DNA of 64,000 nt from Prochlorococcus sp. HOT208_60m_808G21. GTDB taxonomy: Bacteria > Cyanobacteriota > Cyanobacteriia > PCC-6307 > Cyanobiaceae. Positions 30,969 through 40,598 of the stretch are shown piece after piece; positions within the stretch are counted from its first letter, which is position 1; each line of letters begins with the position of its first letter. Made by a program: the position numbers and the translations under genes. The notes beneath the pieces are model-generated. The model worked only from the letters and a program-made list of their open reading frames with translations. It did no database searches and was not told where the DNA came from. The DNA lies in contig MWOY01000109.1 in NCBI GenBank assembly GCA_002026015.1, forward strand, positions 1 through 64,000. Direction: 5' to 3'.

Positions 30969-32372
30969 GTGAAATTCACAAGTAAGGTGTATAAGTTCAA
31001 AGATGCTTACAAAAAGCTATCAGTACCACAATTTACTATTGTTACAGGCCTGTTTATTATTTGCCTTGGAACTTTAATTTTGAGTTCACCATTATGTTCA
31101 TCTTCAAAAGTTGGTTTGTGGGAAGCATTTTTTACATCTACTTCTGCAATAACCGTTACTGGCTTAACCATAATAGATATTGGTGTTGATTTAAATTTCT
31201 TTGGCCAATTTTTCTTGGCTTGTATGCTTTTATCAGGTGGTCTAGGATTAATGGCCATTACAACATTTTTACAAGGGTTTGTTGTAAAGGGGACAAAGCT
31301 AAGAACTAGATTAGACAAAGGAAAGACTCTAGATGAATTTGGAGTTGGAGGAATTGGTCGAACTTTTCAAAGCATCGCTATTACAGCGATTAGTATCATA
31401 TCCTTGGGTGCAATTGTTTTATATTCTTTTGGATTTGTAGACATTCAAAACAATTGGGAAAGACTTTGGTCCTCGATTTTTCACAGCATATCTGCATACA
31501 ACAATGCAGGATTTTCTTTAATGTCAAATAGTCTTCAAGACTATAGAACAAATTATTTGGTGAATATTGTTTTTGTTTTTCTTATTGTTATGGGTGGCTT
31601 GGGCTGGCGGGTGATTGATGATATTTGGAGTAATAAAAAAAATCTTTCTTATAAAAAATTAAGCCTTCATTCAAGATTAGTTATTAGAACAAGTTTGTCT
31701 CTAATATTGTTTGGATCATTAGGATTCTTTATCACTGAATCATTGCTTAATAGTCAATTTTTTAATGATCTGAATTTGTTTGAACGGTTATTCTCAGCAA
31801 TCTTTGAGACAGTAAGTGCAAGAACTGCAGGCTTTACAAATTATCCAATCTCCTTGAACTCTATATCAGATACTGGCCTATTATTATTAATGACTTTGAT
31901 GTTTATTGGAGCAAGTACTGGAGGTACTGGTGGAGGCATAAAAACAACTACATTTATTGCTTTAATGGCTGCAACAAGATCAACTTTAAGAGGTCAGAAA
32001 GATGTAATTATTAGTAATAGATTAATTTCAGATAAAGTTATTCTAAAGGCAGTTGGAATTACAGTTGGATCTTTGCTTTTTGTTCTTTTAATGGCCATGT
32101 TGCTAAGTACAACAAATACGTTTGTTAAGAAAGAATCTTTCACATTTCTAGAAATTCTGTTCACCTGCATATCTGCGTTTGCAACTGTTGGTTTTGATAT
32201 CGGTTTAACTGCAAAATTAAATCATTTCGGCCAATTTATTCTTATTGTCGGAATGTTTGTAGGCAGACTTGGCATCCTATTGCTTTTAAGTGCACTTTGG
32301 CAGGCTCTTTATAAGAGTAGAATAGATAGACAAAAGAGAATTGGCTATCCTAGGGCTGATCTTTATGTTTAG
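30969..32372 (+). CDS. TrkH/KtrB-type potassium uptake transporter
   Basis: TSTSAITVTGLT, ISAYNNAGFSL, SARTAGFTN, SAFATVGFDIG selectivity repeats. Confidence 0.95.
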   Translation: MKFTSKVYKFKDAYKKLSVPQFTIVTGLFIICLGTLILSSPLCSSSKVGLWEAFFTSTSAITVTGLTIIDIGVDLNFFGQFFLACMLLSGGLGLMAITTFLQGFVVKGTKLRTRLDKGKTLDEFGVGGIGRTFQSIAITAISIISLGAIVLYSFGFVDIQNNWERLWSSIFHSISAYNNAGFSLMSNSLQDYRTNYLVNIVFVFLIVMGGLGWRVIDDIWSNKKNLSYKKLSLHSRLVIRTSLSLILFGSLGFFITESLLNSQFFNDLNLFERLFSAIFETVSARTAGFTNYPISLNSISDTGLLLLMTLMFIGASTGGTGGGIKTTTFIALMAATRSTLRGQKDVIISNRLISDKVILKAVGITVGSLLFVLLMAMLLSTTNTFVKKESFTFLEILFTCISAFATVGFDIGLTAKLNHFGQFILIVGMFVGRLGILLLLSALWQALYKSRIDRQKRIGYPRADLYV

Positions 32373-32390
32373 GATTGATTGAGTTTTATT

Positions 32391-33095
32391 ATGGCTGATT
32401 GGTGGCAGTGGTCTCAAAAGAGAGAAAAAGAAGCACTCACTTTTGCAGTTGTTGGCGTTGGGAGATTTGGAACTGCTGTTTGTAGAGAACTTATAAGTAA
32501 TGGTGCAGATGTTTTGGCTGCAGATTATTCGGAAAAAGCTATTGATGATTTGAGACAATTGGAACCTTCTATAGAGGCTAGAGTTGTAGATTGCACTGAT
32601 GAAGAGTCTATGAAGGAATCTGGAATACTTGAAATGAATACTGTTGTAGTAGGTATAAGTGAACCTATTGAAGCAAGTATAACCACGACACTTATTGCTA
32701 AAGATAGTGAAGGTAGCAAAGTGAAAAGAGTAATAGCAAGGGCTACGAGTGACTTGCACGAAAAAATGTTAAAAAGGGTTGGTGCAGACAAAGTTGTCTT
32801 CCCTTCCAGAATGCAAGGAGAGAGATTAGGTTTAGAACTAGTTAGACCAAATTTAATTGAAAGATTGGAACTCGATAACCAAACTGGTATAGATGAAATA
32901 ACTGTTCCAGAGGAATTTATCGGAAGATCTTTGAGGGATTTGAATTTGAGGAAAAATTATTTAGTTAATGTTCTTGCAGCAGGACCTGCTGAAGAGTTAA
33001 CAGTTAATCCTCCAGCAAAATATATCTTGGAAAGAGGAAATATTTTGGTAGTAATGGGAAAAACTGCAGATTTACAAAAATTGCCTCAAAATTAA
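32391..33095 (+). CDS. TrkA/KtrA-type K+ uptake regulatory NAD-binding protein
   Basis: FAVVGVGRFGTAVCRELISNGADVLAAD Rossmann motif; TrkA_C at C-term. Confidence 0.95.
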   Translation: MADWWQWSQKREKEALTFAVVGVGRFGTAVCRELISNGADVLAADYSEKAIDDLRQLEPSIEARVVDCTDEESMKESGILEMNTVVVGISEPIEASITTTLIAKDSEGSKVKRVIARATSDLHEKMLKRVGADKVVFPSRMQGERLGLELVRPNLIERLELDNQTGIDEITVPEEFIGRSLRDLNLRKNYLVNVLAAGPAEELTVNPPAKYILERGNILVVMGKTADLQKLPQN

Positions 33096-33101
33096 TTATT
33101 T

Positions 33102-33404
33102 TTAATCAGATTTTTTATAGTATCTAATCCTTTGAGGAGCTCTTTTTAATCTTGTAACGCTTTGTTTTTCAAGTTCGTTTCTAAATCTATCAGTATTTAA
33201 ATTATTTTCTGAAACAGGTGATTTACTTTCTTTTTCGAAATATTTTTTTATGCCCTCTTGTATTAACACTTTCGCCATATTACTAACTGTCCTAGATTCA
33301 TTATTAGCCAAAATAGTTAATTGCTCGCATATTAATTCTGGAAGAACTACTTGAATTCTGGGGGATTTAGGCTTCCCATTAGTTGAGTTTTGGCGGGTAG
33401 CCAT
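33102..33404 (-). CDS. Ribbon-helix-helix-like (CopG family) protein
   Basis: PRIQVVLPELICEQLTILANNESRTVSNMAKVLIQEGIKKYF. Confidence 0.75.
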   Translation of the reverse strand: MATRQNSTNGKPKSPRIQVVLPELICEQLTILANNESRTVSNMAKVLIQEGIKKYFEKESKSPVSENNLNTDRFRNELEKQSVTRLKRAPQRIRYYKKSD

Positions 33405-33521
33405 GAGTCAAAGTTGATAACTGTTACTTATTAGTATACACAGTTAGTCAAGGATACTATCTTTGTGTATATTATTAATAAGGAAATATATGTCCGTATC
33501 AATTAATTGTTTTATTGTCCC

Positions 33522-33860
33522 ATGAAAAATTCAAGAAAAATTGATTCTTCTAAAAGGTCGATAATTGATAAACCGAAAAAAAGATTAGTTAATTCTGATT
33601 CTCAGGATAATGAAAATAGTGACGTTTTGGTATCAGCTGTAATTAGTCCATATTTGTTAACTCATCTTCACCATATTCTTCAGCAGTCTGAGTATTACGC
33701 TCAAAAAGATGGTAGAAAATCTCATGCAGCTAACTTTGCGAAACTAAGAAAAGTTTTATGTTTAGACGCAAGAAGTATGGCAGATGCCTCTGCAAAAGAG
33801 ATAAAAGATGTGGATAATGATTTATCTAATAATAAATATAATGAACAAAATGTAGCTTGA
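33522..33860 (+). CDS. Conserved hypothetical protein
   Basis: ORF; LLTHLHHILQQSEYYAQKDGRKSHAANFAKLRKVL. Confidence 0.65.
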   Translation: MKNSRKIDSSKRSIIDKPKKRLVNSDSQDNENSDVLVSAVISPYLLTHLHHILQQSEYYAQKDGRKSHAANFAKLRKVLCLDARSMADASAKEIKDVDNDLSNNKYNEQNVA

Positions 33861-33894
33861 AGTAATAATCTATTAATAATTAGATTTTAAAAAC

Positions 33895-34125
33895 ATGTCT
33901 AGTAATGCTGAAAAGCTCTATAAATTAATAGCCAACGATTCCAAAAAGAAACAAAGTCTCTTTATGACAGCCTTAACTAATCCCAAAAAAGCATTAGATA
34001 AAATATGCGATATTGGCAACGAGTTAAATATTTCTGTGACTAAAGAAGAGGTTATTGAATATTTAAGTACTATTGATGATGAGGCAACTAAAATGTGGTT
34101 AATCAAGGCTCGAGGAGGTCTTTAG
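33895..34125 (+). CDS. Nif11-domain-like small protein ending in ...ARGGL
   Basis: AEKLYKLIANDSKKKQSLFMTALTNPKKALDKICDIGNELNISVTKEEVIEYL resembles Nif11/N11P leader fold. Confidence 0.6.
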   Translation: MSSNAEKLYKLIANDSKKKQSLFMTALTNPKKALDKICDIGNELNISVTKEEVIEYLSTIDDEATKMWLIKARGGL

Positions 34126-34279
34126 GAAAAGGTTTCGAATAATTATTATTTGGATTTGGAATAGGTTTTATTCTTTTGTTGTAGCCACCTCCACCAGCCA
34201 AAGTCCAAAAAAACCAATAACTTGGAATTGCAAGAGCTGCAGCTATGAAAATCACAACAATTTGTTCTATTCTTTTCAT
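34103..34279 (-). CDS. 58-aa small protein, one TM plus Gly/Pro/Asn-rich tail
   Basis: MKRIEQIVVIFIAAALAIPSYWFFWTLAGGGGYNKRIKPIPNPNNNYSKPFPKDLLEP; not in ORF track. Confidence 0.55.
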   Translation of the reverse strand: MKRIEQIVVIFIAAALAIPSYWFFWTLAGGGGYNKRIKPIPNPNNNYSKPFPKDLLEP

Positions 34280-34351
34280 AATTTAATTTTATTCCACAAA
34301 ATATTTTTTAGTAAATAAGCCACAGATTTTGTAAATTCTATTTTTAAAACA

Positions 34352-35977
34352 GTGATTAGATTTGAAGGTGTAAGCAAAATTTATTCTACAGATGTTGTTT
34401 TAAAAAATATTAGTTGGGAGATTAAGAAAGGAGAAAAAGTTGGCTTAGTTGGTTCTAATGGTGCAGGTAAATCAACCCAATTTAAAATTTTAATTGGAGA
34501 GGAAGAGCAAACAAGTGGAACGATCATCAAAGAAGGAAATCCTAAAATTGCCCATTTAAAGCAAGAGTTTGATTGTAATTTGAATTTCTCAGTGAGACAG
34601 GAATTAGAAAGTTCTTTTAAAGATATACAAATTGTTGCCATTAAACTTTTAGAAATTGAGAATAAAATGAAATTGTTGGATATAAAAAAAAATTCCGATG
34701 AACTTGAAATATTTGTAAATCAACTTGCAAAATATCAAGCAAAATTTGAAGCTTTAGGTGGTTATAAAATGCAATCTGATGTAGAAAAAATATTACCAAA
34801 ATTAGGCTTCTCTATAGAAGATGCTGATAAATTAGTTGGCAATTTCTCTGGTGGTTGGCAGATGAAAGTTGCACTTGGAAAAATAATCTTACAAAAACCT
34901 GATTTACTTTTACTGGATGAACCAACCAATCATTTAGATTTAGAAACTATTTCTTGGTTGGAAGAATATCTATTATCGCTTAAAATTGCAGTTATAATGA
35001 TCAGCCATGATAGATATTTCTTAGATAAATTATGTAAAAAAATAATTTTTGTAGATAGAGGAATATCTGAAACATTTAATGGAAACTATTCTTTTTTTGT
35101 CGAACAGAAATCTTTGAATGAAGAATCGCAAAATAAGGCATATCAATTACAACAAAAAGAAATTGAGTTACAGAAGAGGTATATAGATAGATTTAGAGCT
35201 AGTGCAACTAGAAGTTCTCAAGCAAAGAGTAGAGAAAAACAATTAAAAAAAATTTCTAAAATTGAGGCTCCCATAGAAAAATCAAAAAGTCCTGTTTTTA
35301 ATTTTCCAGAGTGCCCTCGCTCAGGAAAATTAGTTCTAAGTATTAAAAATTTGTCTCATAGTTTCGAGGATAAAATTCTTTTTTTAGATATTAATTTAAA
35401 GATTTCTTCTGGGGAGAAAATAGCAATATTGGGACCTAATGGCTGCGGCAAATCTACATTGCTTAAAATTATTATGAAAAAAATAACTCCTGAAATTGGA
35501 GAAATTAATCTTGGTAAACATAATATAATTACAAGTTATTATGAACAGAATCAGGCTGAAGCACTTTCTCTTGAGGAAAGAGTTATTGATTTAATATGTA
35601 ATAAATCTCCAGAATGGTCCCAAAAAAAAGTTAGAACATTTTTAGGAGGTTTTGGATTTCAAAATGAAACTGTTTTTAAATATATTAAACAACTTAGTGG
35701 GGGAGAAAAGGCAAGATTAGCATTGGCGCTTATGATTATGAATCCTAGTAATTTCCTTCTTTTGGACGAACCAACTAATCATTTGGATCTTCAATCTAAG
35801 GAAAACTTAGAATTAGCAATTAACAATTATAAAGGTTCATTATTAATCATTTCTCATGATCGGTATTTTATTTCAAAGGTTGCAAATAGAATTATTGAAA
35901 TTAAAGATTCAAAGTTATTTTCATATGATGGTAATTACGAATATTTTTTAGAAAAGACTCAAAGCCAAAAAATTTGA
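34352..35977 (+). CDS. ABC-F family ATP-binding protein
   Basis: Two Walker A ([20 protein letters not shown]), two signature motifs, LLLDEPTNHLDL twice, no TM. Confidence 0.96.
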   Translation: MIRFEGVSKIYSTDVVLKNISWEIKKGEKVGLVGSNGAGKSTQFKILIGEEEQTSGTIIKEGNPKIAHLKQEFDCNLNFSVRQELESSFKDIQIVAIKLLEIENKMKLLDIKKNSDELEIFVNQLAKYQAKFEALGGYKMQSDVEKILPKLGFSIEDADKLVGNFSGGWQMKVALGKIILQKPDLLLLDEPTNHLDLETISWLEEYLLSLKIAVIMISHDRYFLDKLCKKIIFVDRGISETFNGNYSFFVEQKSLNEESQNKAYQLQQKEIELQKRYIDRFRASATRSSQAKSREKQLKKISKIEAPIEKSKSPVFNFPECPRSGKLVLSIKNLSHSFEDKILFLDINLKISSGEKIAILGPNGCGKSTLLKIIMKKITPEIGEINLGKHNIITSYYEQNQAEALSLEERVIDLICNKSPEWSQKKVRTFLGGFGFQNETVFKYIKQLSGGEKARLALALMIMNPSNFLLLDEPTNHLDLQSKENLELAINNYKGSLLIISHDRYFISKVANRIIEIKDSKLFSYDGNYEYFLEKTQSQKI

Positions 35978-36087
35978 TTACTTTTAATAAAATTTACAAT
36001 TGGCTAAGTAAGATCACTCATTTATCTTTACATCTTTTACGGTCATTGATTAGTCTTAAAAATACAAAATAGGTTTTAATAATTTAA

Positions 36088-36231
36088 ATGAAAAATTATG
36101 ATTTCCAAGAAAAACATTTTCAAATTTCTGATCCTATCGAAAGTTATTTTGAATGCATAACTTCCTGCGATATAAGGGATGGCAGATGTATTTCTAGATG
36201 TGTGGAAATACTTAAACGAAATGACAATTAA
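36088..36231 (+). CDS. 47-aa twin CX3C protein
   Basis: MKNYDFQEKHFQISDPIESYFECITSCDIRDGRCISRCVEILKRNDN; not in ORF track. Confidence 0.65.
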   Translation: MKNYDFQEKHFQISDPIESYFECITSCDIRDGRCISRCVEILKRNDN

Positions 36232-36236
36232 ATTTT

Positions 36237-37358
36237 TTAGTTATTTTGTAGATTAGTAATATCAGTTGGTATTACTTTTAATTTAATAAATTTATTTTTA
36301 CGCTTCAAGAATATATTTACTTGTTTTTTGATACCATTTTTACTAATTTGTTCTATTACGTCTGATGCGGTTTCAATATCTTTATTGCCTATTTTTATTA
36401 AAATATCATCTATCTTGATTCCACTTTTTTCAGCTGGACTGTTCGGTACTACATATCCAACTTTTACGACATTATTTTTTCTCTCAGAAATACTTTCTTC
36501 TATTAGGCTAATTCCAATCATAGGATGTATTACTTTCCCATTTTTTAAAAGTTGATAGGCAATATCCTTTGCTTTATTAATTGGGATTGCGAAACTCAAA
36601 CCCGCTCCTGGACCTGATCTTATCAACGTATTAATACCAATTACTTCTCCATTGCTATTCAATAGTGGACCTCCAGAATTGCCAGGGTTAATAGCAGCGT
36701 CTGTTTGTATCAGTTCAAGTTTTTTATCGTATATTCCTAATTGATTTACGTTTCGATTTAGATTACTAATAATACCAAGTGTAACTGTGTTTTCCAGTCC
36801 GAATGGATTTCCAACTGCTATAGCCCAATCACCGACTTTAATCTTTGAAGAATCGCCCAATTTTGCTTTTGGCCAAGGCCCTTTCCCTTCAATCTTTAGC
36901 ACAGCTAAATCAGTAAAAGAGTCTTGACCTACCAGTTTAGCGTTTATTTTTTTGCCATTTGTTAAACCAACAATTACCTTATCTGAACCATTCACTACAT
37001 GAGCATTGGTCATTACAAGTCCATCTGCAAATATAAATCCACTGCCTTGGTTTTGCTCCACCCTTGGTCGGTTTTCATTAGGCAAATCTAATCCAAAAAA
37101 TCTTTCAAAATATGGGTCTAGAAATAGTTGAGAATTTCTTGGAAAATTTCTTTTTTTAACATATCTTTGAGTATCAATTGTCACCACAGCTGCACCGGTT
37201 CTTTCTACAGCTTTAGTTATGAAAGATTTGTTTGAAAATACACTAACTTCATTAATTTTTGGTTTGATTAATGGTTTGGATATTACTTTTGCGGGATACG
37301 TAATTCCTATTGGAATTAATGAGACGATTAGTAATAGCTTCTGAATGTATCTTTTCAA
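36237..37358 (-). CDS. HtrA/Deg family trypsin-like serine protease with PDZ
   Basis: GSGFIFADGLVMTNAHVV, DLAVLKI, DAAINPGNSGGPLLN, PDZ domain. Confidence 0.96.
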   Translation of the reverse strand: MKRYIQKLLLIVSLIPIGITYPAKVISKPLIKPKINEVSVFSNKSFITKAVERTGAAVVTIDTQRYVKKRNFPRNSQLFLDPYFERFFGLDLPNENRPRVEQNQGSGFIFADGLVMTNAHVVNGSDKVIVGLTNGKKINAKLVGQDSFTDLAVLKIEGKGPWPKAKLGDSSKIKVGDWAIAVGNPFGLENTVTLGIISNLNRNVNQLGIYDKKLELIQTDAAINPGNSGGPLLNSNGEVIGINTLIRSGPGAGLSFAIPINKAKDIAYQLLKNGKVIHPMIGISLIEESISERKNNVVKVGYVVPNSPAEKSGIKIDDILIKIGNKDIETASDVIEQISKNGIKKQVNIFLKRKNKFIKLKVIPTDITNLQNN

Positions 37359-37531
37359 TTTTGATTTTTTTATGTTTTTCGAGAGATTTAATCGACCATA
37401 CTAGTGTAATTCAAATATAACTAGTTATTTAATCAATTGAATCAAGAGAATAATTTAGTGACTTAAAATAGCTAAATTTCTTTTTTTCAGGCTATGATGT
37501 TAAACATACAATAAACTAATTTATAAATTCA

Positions 37532-37795
37532 ATGACTATTTTATTTCCAATCATATATTCAGCGGCCTTAACTTATTTAGTGTGGAAAGCTTTTAAAGTA
37601 ATGTCTAATGGCTGGGGTATATCCGATAATAAAAATAAAAGTTTAAGTACTTCCAGTTTTAAACAAAAAAAGTTCACAATACATCCAGAACTTTTAGATA
37701 AATCAGGTAATATAACAGAAGAGGAGCTATTAACAGTAAGATTTTCGAATGATAATGACTCTTCATTAGAAGAAAAAGGCTCAACAACTGATTAA
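37532..37795 (+). CDS. DUF2973 family protein
   Basis: N-terminal TM ILFPIIYSAALTYLVWKAFKVMSNGW. Confidence 0.75.
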   Translation: MTILFPIIYSAALTYLVWKAFKVMSNGWGISDNKNKSLSTSSFKQKKFTIHPELLDKSGNITEEELLTVRFSNDNDSSLEEKGSTTD

Positions 37796-37819
37796 TCAAA
37801 ATACAGATAAGGAAAAAAA

Positions 37820-38203
37820 TTGGAATTAAGAACAAAAATTGTTTCAGCGGTAATAAGATCTCTCAAATTGCCACCGAGGTTTCGTTTGATAATGGTTAAA
37901 GAAGATCCAGTGAGACTTGAACTAAGTCTCACTCCTTCTTACGGTAAAAATCCAGTCATTGTTGGTATAGTTGAATCTCTAGATTTAGTCGCGCGAAGAG
38001 ATAGGGAAGGTAGATTACCCAGAGATCTCCAAGGCACTTGGGACTGGACTGTAAGACATGGAAAAGTTAGTACTGGAGGTTGGAATCCTATGTTAAAAGA
38101 GGCATTGCAAACAATGTTTGATACAGGATTGCCAGCTATTGTGTACGAGGAATTAACTGGAGATGAGTATCGACCTGTTGATGGTGTAAGACATGTTAAA
38201 TAA
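37820..38203 (+). CDS. Conserved cyanobacterial hypothetical protein
   Basis: 127 aa; RDREGRLPRDLQGTWDWTVRHGKVSTGGWNPMLKEALQTMF; TTG start. Confidence 0.8.
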   Translation: MELRTKIVSAVIRSLKLPPRFRLIMVKEDPVRLELSLTPSYGKNPVIVGIVESLDLVARRDREGRLPRDLQGTWDWTVRHGKVSTGGWNPMLKEALQTMFDTGLPAIVYEELTGDEYRPVDGVRHVK

Positions 38204-38272
38204 ATTATTTATTTTTTATCATAAAATCTTCCTTAAAACGTTAAAATAATCTGATAAATATTTTAGTTAATT

Positions 38273-38419
38273 ATGAATAATGACAATCAACCAAGATTTG
38301 GCTTTGTAAATTTTGCAGAAACTTGGAACGGCCGTATGGCTATGATGGGGATTTTGATTGGTCTTGGCACTGAATTAATTACTGGACAAAGTATTCTTAG
38401 ACAAATTGGAATAGGTTAA
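38273..38419 (+). CDS. hli: High-light-inducible protein (48 aa)
   Basis: MNNDNQPRFGFVNFAETWNGRMAMMGILIGLGTELITGQSILRQIGIG; HLIP chlorophyll-binding motif; not in ORF track. Confidence 0.93.
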   Translation: MNNDNQPRFGFVNFAETWNGRMAMMGILIGLGTELITGQSILRQIGIG

Positions 38420-38423
38420 AATC

Positions 38424-38765
38424 TTACTTCACTTCTTCTGCTTTCACTTCAATGGTACTTTCACTAGGCTTTTTATTGGATTGATTATTCTTATTTATAT
38501 TCTCTAAATCTGCACCACAATTCATGCAGGTTTCACTTAAACCTAATGATATTGACCCACAATTACTGCATGTATTAATTTTAGATTTATAAGAGTTAAA
38601 ACCTATAAAAACTAAAACTAAAAATAGAAGAGGAATTAAAAATAAAAGAAGTAGGATATTCCCAATAAAACTGATGAAAAAGTTGAATCCAAAAATTGGA
38701 ATAACGATCAGTAAGATTAATGAGTAGGTAAGAAGATTTTTATTAGCTTTAAGAAAATAATTCAC
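38424..38765 (-). CDS. Membrane protein with C-terminal zinc ribbon
   Basis: two TM segments; CSNCGSISLGLSETCMNCG. Confidence 0.75.
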   Translation of the reverse strand: MNYFLKANKNLLTYSLILLIVIPIFGFNFFISFIGNILLLLFLIPLLFLVLVFIGFNSYKSKINTCSNCGSISLGLSETCMNCGADLENINKNNQSNKKPSESTIEVKAEEVK

Positions 38766-38776
38766 CTTAATTATCC

Positions 38777-39706
38777 TTATCTATAATTTCTTTTTTTATT
38801 TACTAAAGTCATATTAGCAATTACTACGCTCCAACACTGTCCAAAATATAAAATCACTCCTAATAACCATACCCACAAAGTAAGTACAAGAAAACCTCCA
38901 ATAAACCCGTATGCTTGAAATCTTACTCCAAGTGAGAGAATACTTTTACTGACTGCTAGGTTCAAAGTGGTTAGGCCAATTCCAATAAGAAAAGATCCAG
39001 GTAAAAGTGGTTTCAATGGAACTTTTCTACTGGGTAAAAGTGCTTGTAATAAAAGAGCCATTAAAGAAAAGCCAATTAGTGGTATTGCAAACTGACCAAC
39101 CTGTAATAGCGGCAACTTTAATATTAAATCAGAAATAAGATTATTAGATTTTGAGAGATTTTCTAAAACGTTACTTGGGATCATTCTAAGATTTGCACTA
39201 ATTTGATCTAGTACCATTAAAAAACCAATAAAGAAAACTATTAAAAAGGCTTCAACTCTATTTCGGAGAAACTTCGAAGCTTGCACTCTCCAAGCAGCAT
39301 TAACTTTTTTAGAAGGAATTTCGTCCTCCCAAAGCCTATCCGAACCTCTTTGAAGAGATAGATATGCATTTCCTGCTGTAAAAAGCAAAAACATAGCCCC
39401 AAGAATACCCGCACCAAAACCTTGATCTATCAAATTAAATAATGTTGTCTCTACTAACTCAACTACTGAAGGAGGTAAAAGCTGAGCAGCAATGGCAATT
39501 ATTTGTTGATCTAATCCTTCTTGTTTTCCTAGGAACCATGAAGCTATTGATAGAGAAATTAGAAGGATAGGAAAAAATGATTGAAGTGTGTAGTATGCAA
39601 ATGCAGCGCTTAAATCAACGCAATCAGATTTGCTCCATCGCTCACAAGCTCCCCATAAACTTTTCAGTATCCACGTTGAACTTCTCTGCATATTAATTTT
39701 CTTCAA
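38777..39706 (-). CDS. YihY/BrkB family inner-membrane protein
   Basis: DLSAAFAYYTLQSFFPILLISLS; multiple TMs. Confidence 0.9.
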   Translation of the reverse strand: MKKINMQRSSTWILKSLWGACERWSKSDCVDLSAAFAYYTLQSFFPILLISLSIASWFLGKQEGLDQQIIAIAAQLLPPSVVELVETTLFNLIDQGFGAGILGAMFLLFTAGNAYLSLQRGSDRLWEDEIPSKKVNAAWRVQASKFLRNRVEAFLIVFFIGFLMVLDQISANLRMIPSNVLENLSKSNNLISDLILKLPLLQVGQFAIPLIGFSLMALLLQALLPSRKVPLKPLLPGSFLIGIGLTTLNLAVSKSILSLGVRFQAYGFIGGFLVLTLWVWLLGVILYFGQCWSVVIANMTLVNKKRNYR

Positions 39707-39782
39707 ATATTTTATTTATTTACTTGTTTTTTATTGTATCTGATTAAGAAATTTTTCAAGCAATTTTTTATTTATGATCCAA

Positions 39783-40598
39783 CTATTTTTCTAATAATAA
39801 ATTCCCCCATGGCTTTAAAATTTCAACTTTTTCTATAGATCTACAAGCAATTAATGGAAAATTAACATCGCTCAAGTCTTCTCCTGAAATTAAATTTAAA
39901 GGATCTGTTTCTAACCACTCTATAGAGCAATTGAGTTCTTCTAATAGCAGCCAGGCTGCTGCAATATCCCATATCTTAGGAGTTGATTCTATTGCTCCGA
40001 AAGTTTGTCCCATTGCTACACTCGTAAGATTTAAACTCGATACACCTAAGAGTCTGATTTTCCCTGGAAATACTGAGTTTGGTTTTTTTTGTAAAATTTT
40101 TATTGATCTACTACATAAAGAAATGCACTCACTTTGACGATTATTTTGTCTAGGATCTATTTTCTGGTTATTCAGCCAAACTCCTTCCCCTTTAATGGAT
40201 ACAAACTTTTTTTTCAATGTAGGAATTATTAAAAAAGAAGATTGTGGTTTACCATCAACGAACCTTGCTACAGATATAGACCAGTAAGGAATACCTGCAG
40301 CAAAATTAGTTGTCCCATCGAGTGGATCGACCACCCAATAAGCTTTTGAATTTGGAATTAGCTTATGTCCTTCTTCACTAAGGACGCCCTCGCCTGGAGC
40401 TATTGAAGCTAAGCCATCTACGATTGTTTTGTCACTCCATAAATCACAACTTGTTAATAATGATCCATCTGCTTTATTGCTGGCGCTAATATTTCCGAAA
40501 TCTTTTGTTTGACGTTGACTAACCAATTCAAATAAAGAATCTAATTCACTTAGTTGTTTACTAGTTAAATTTGGTGGATTCATCTTCATATATTGCAA
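39783..40598 (-). CDS. Inositol monophosphatase family protein
   Basis: WVVDPLDGTTNFAAGIPYWSISVA, WDIAAAWLLLEE. Confidence 0.93.
   Translation of the reverse strand: MQYMKMNPPNLTSKQLSELDSLFELVSQRQTKDFGNISASNKADGSLLTSCDLWSDKTIVDGLASIAPGEGVLSEEGHKLIPNSKAYWVVDPLDGTTNFAAGIPYWSISVARFVDGKPQSSFLIIPTLKKKFVSIKGEGVWLNNQKIDPRQNNRQSECISLCSRSIKILQKKPNSVFPGKIRLLGVSSLNLTSVAMGQTFGAIESTPKIWDIAAAWLLLEELNCSIEWLETDPLNLISGEDLSDVNFPLIACRSIEKVEILKPWGNLLLEK

Noticed and set aside
32286-32759. 157-aa minus-strand ORF over trkH/trkA
   Set aside because: Antisense to two clearly coding genes; low-complexity Ser/Asn/Tyr/Phe translation with no recognisable domain
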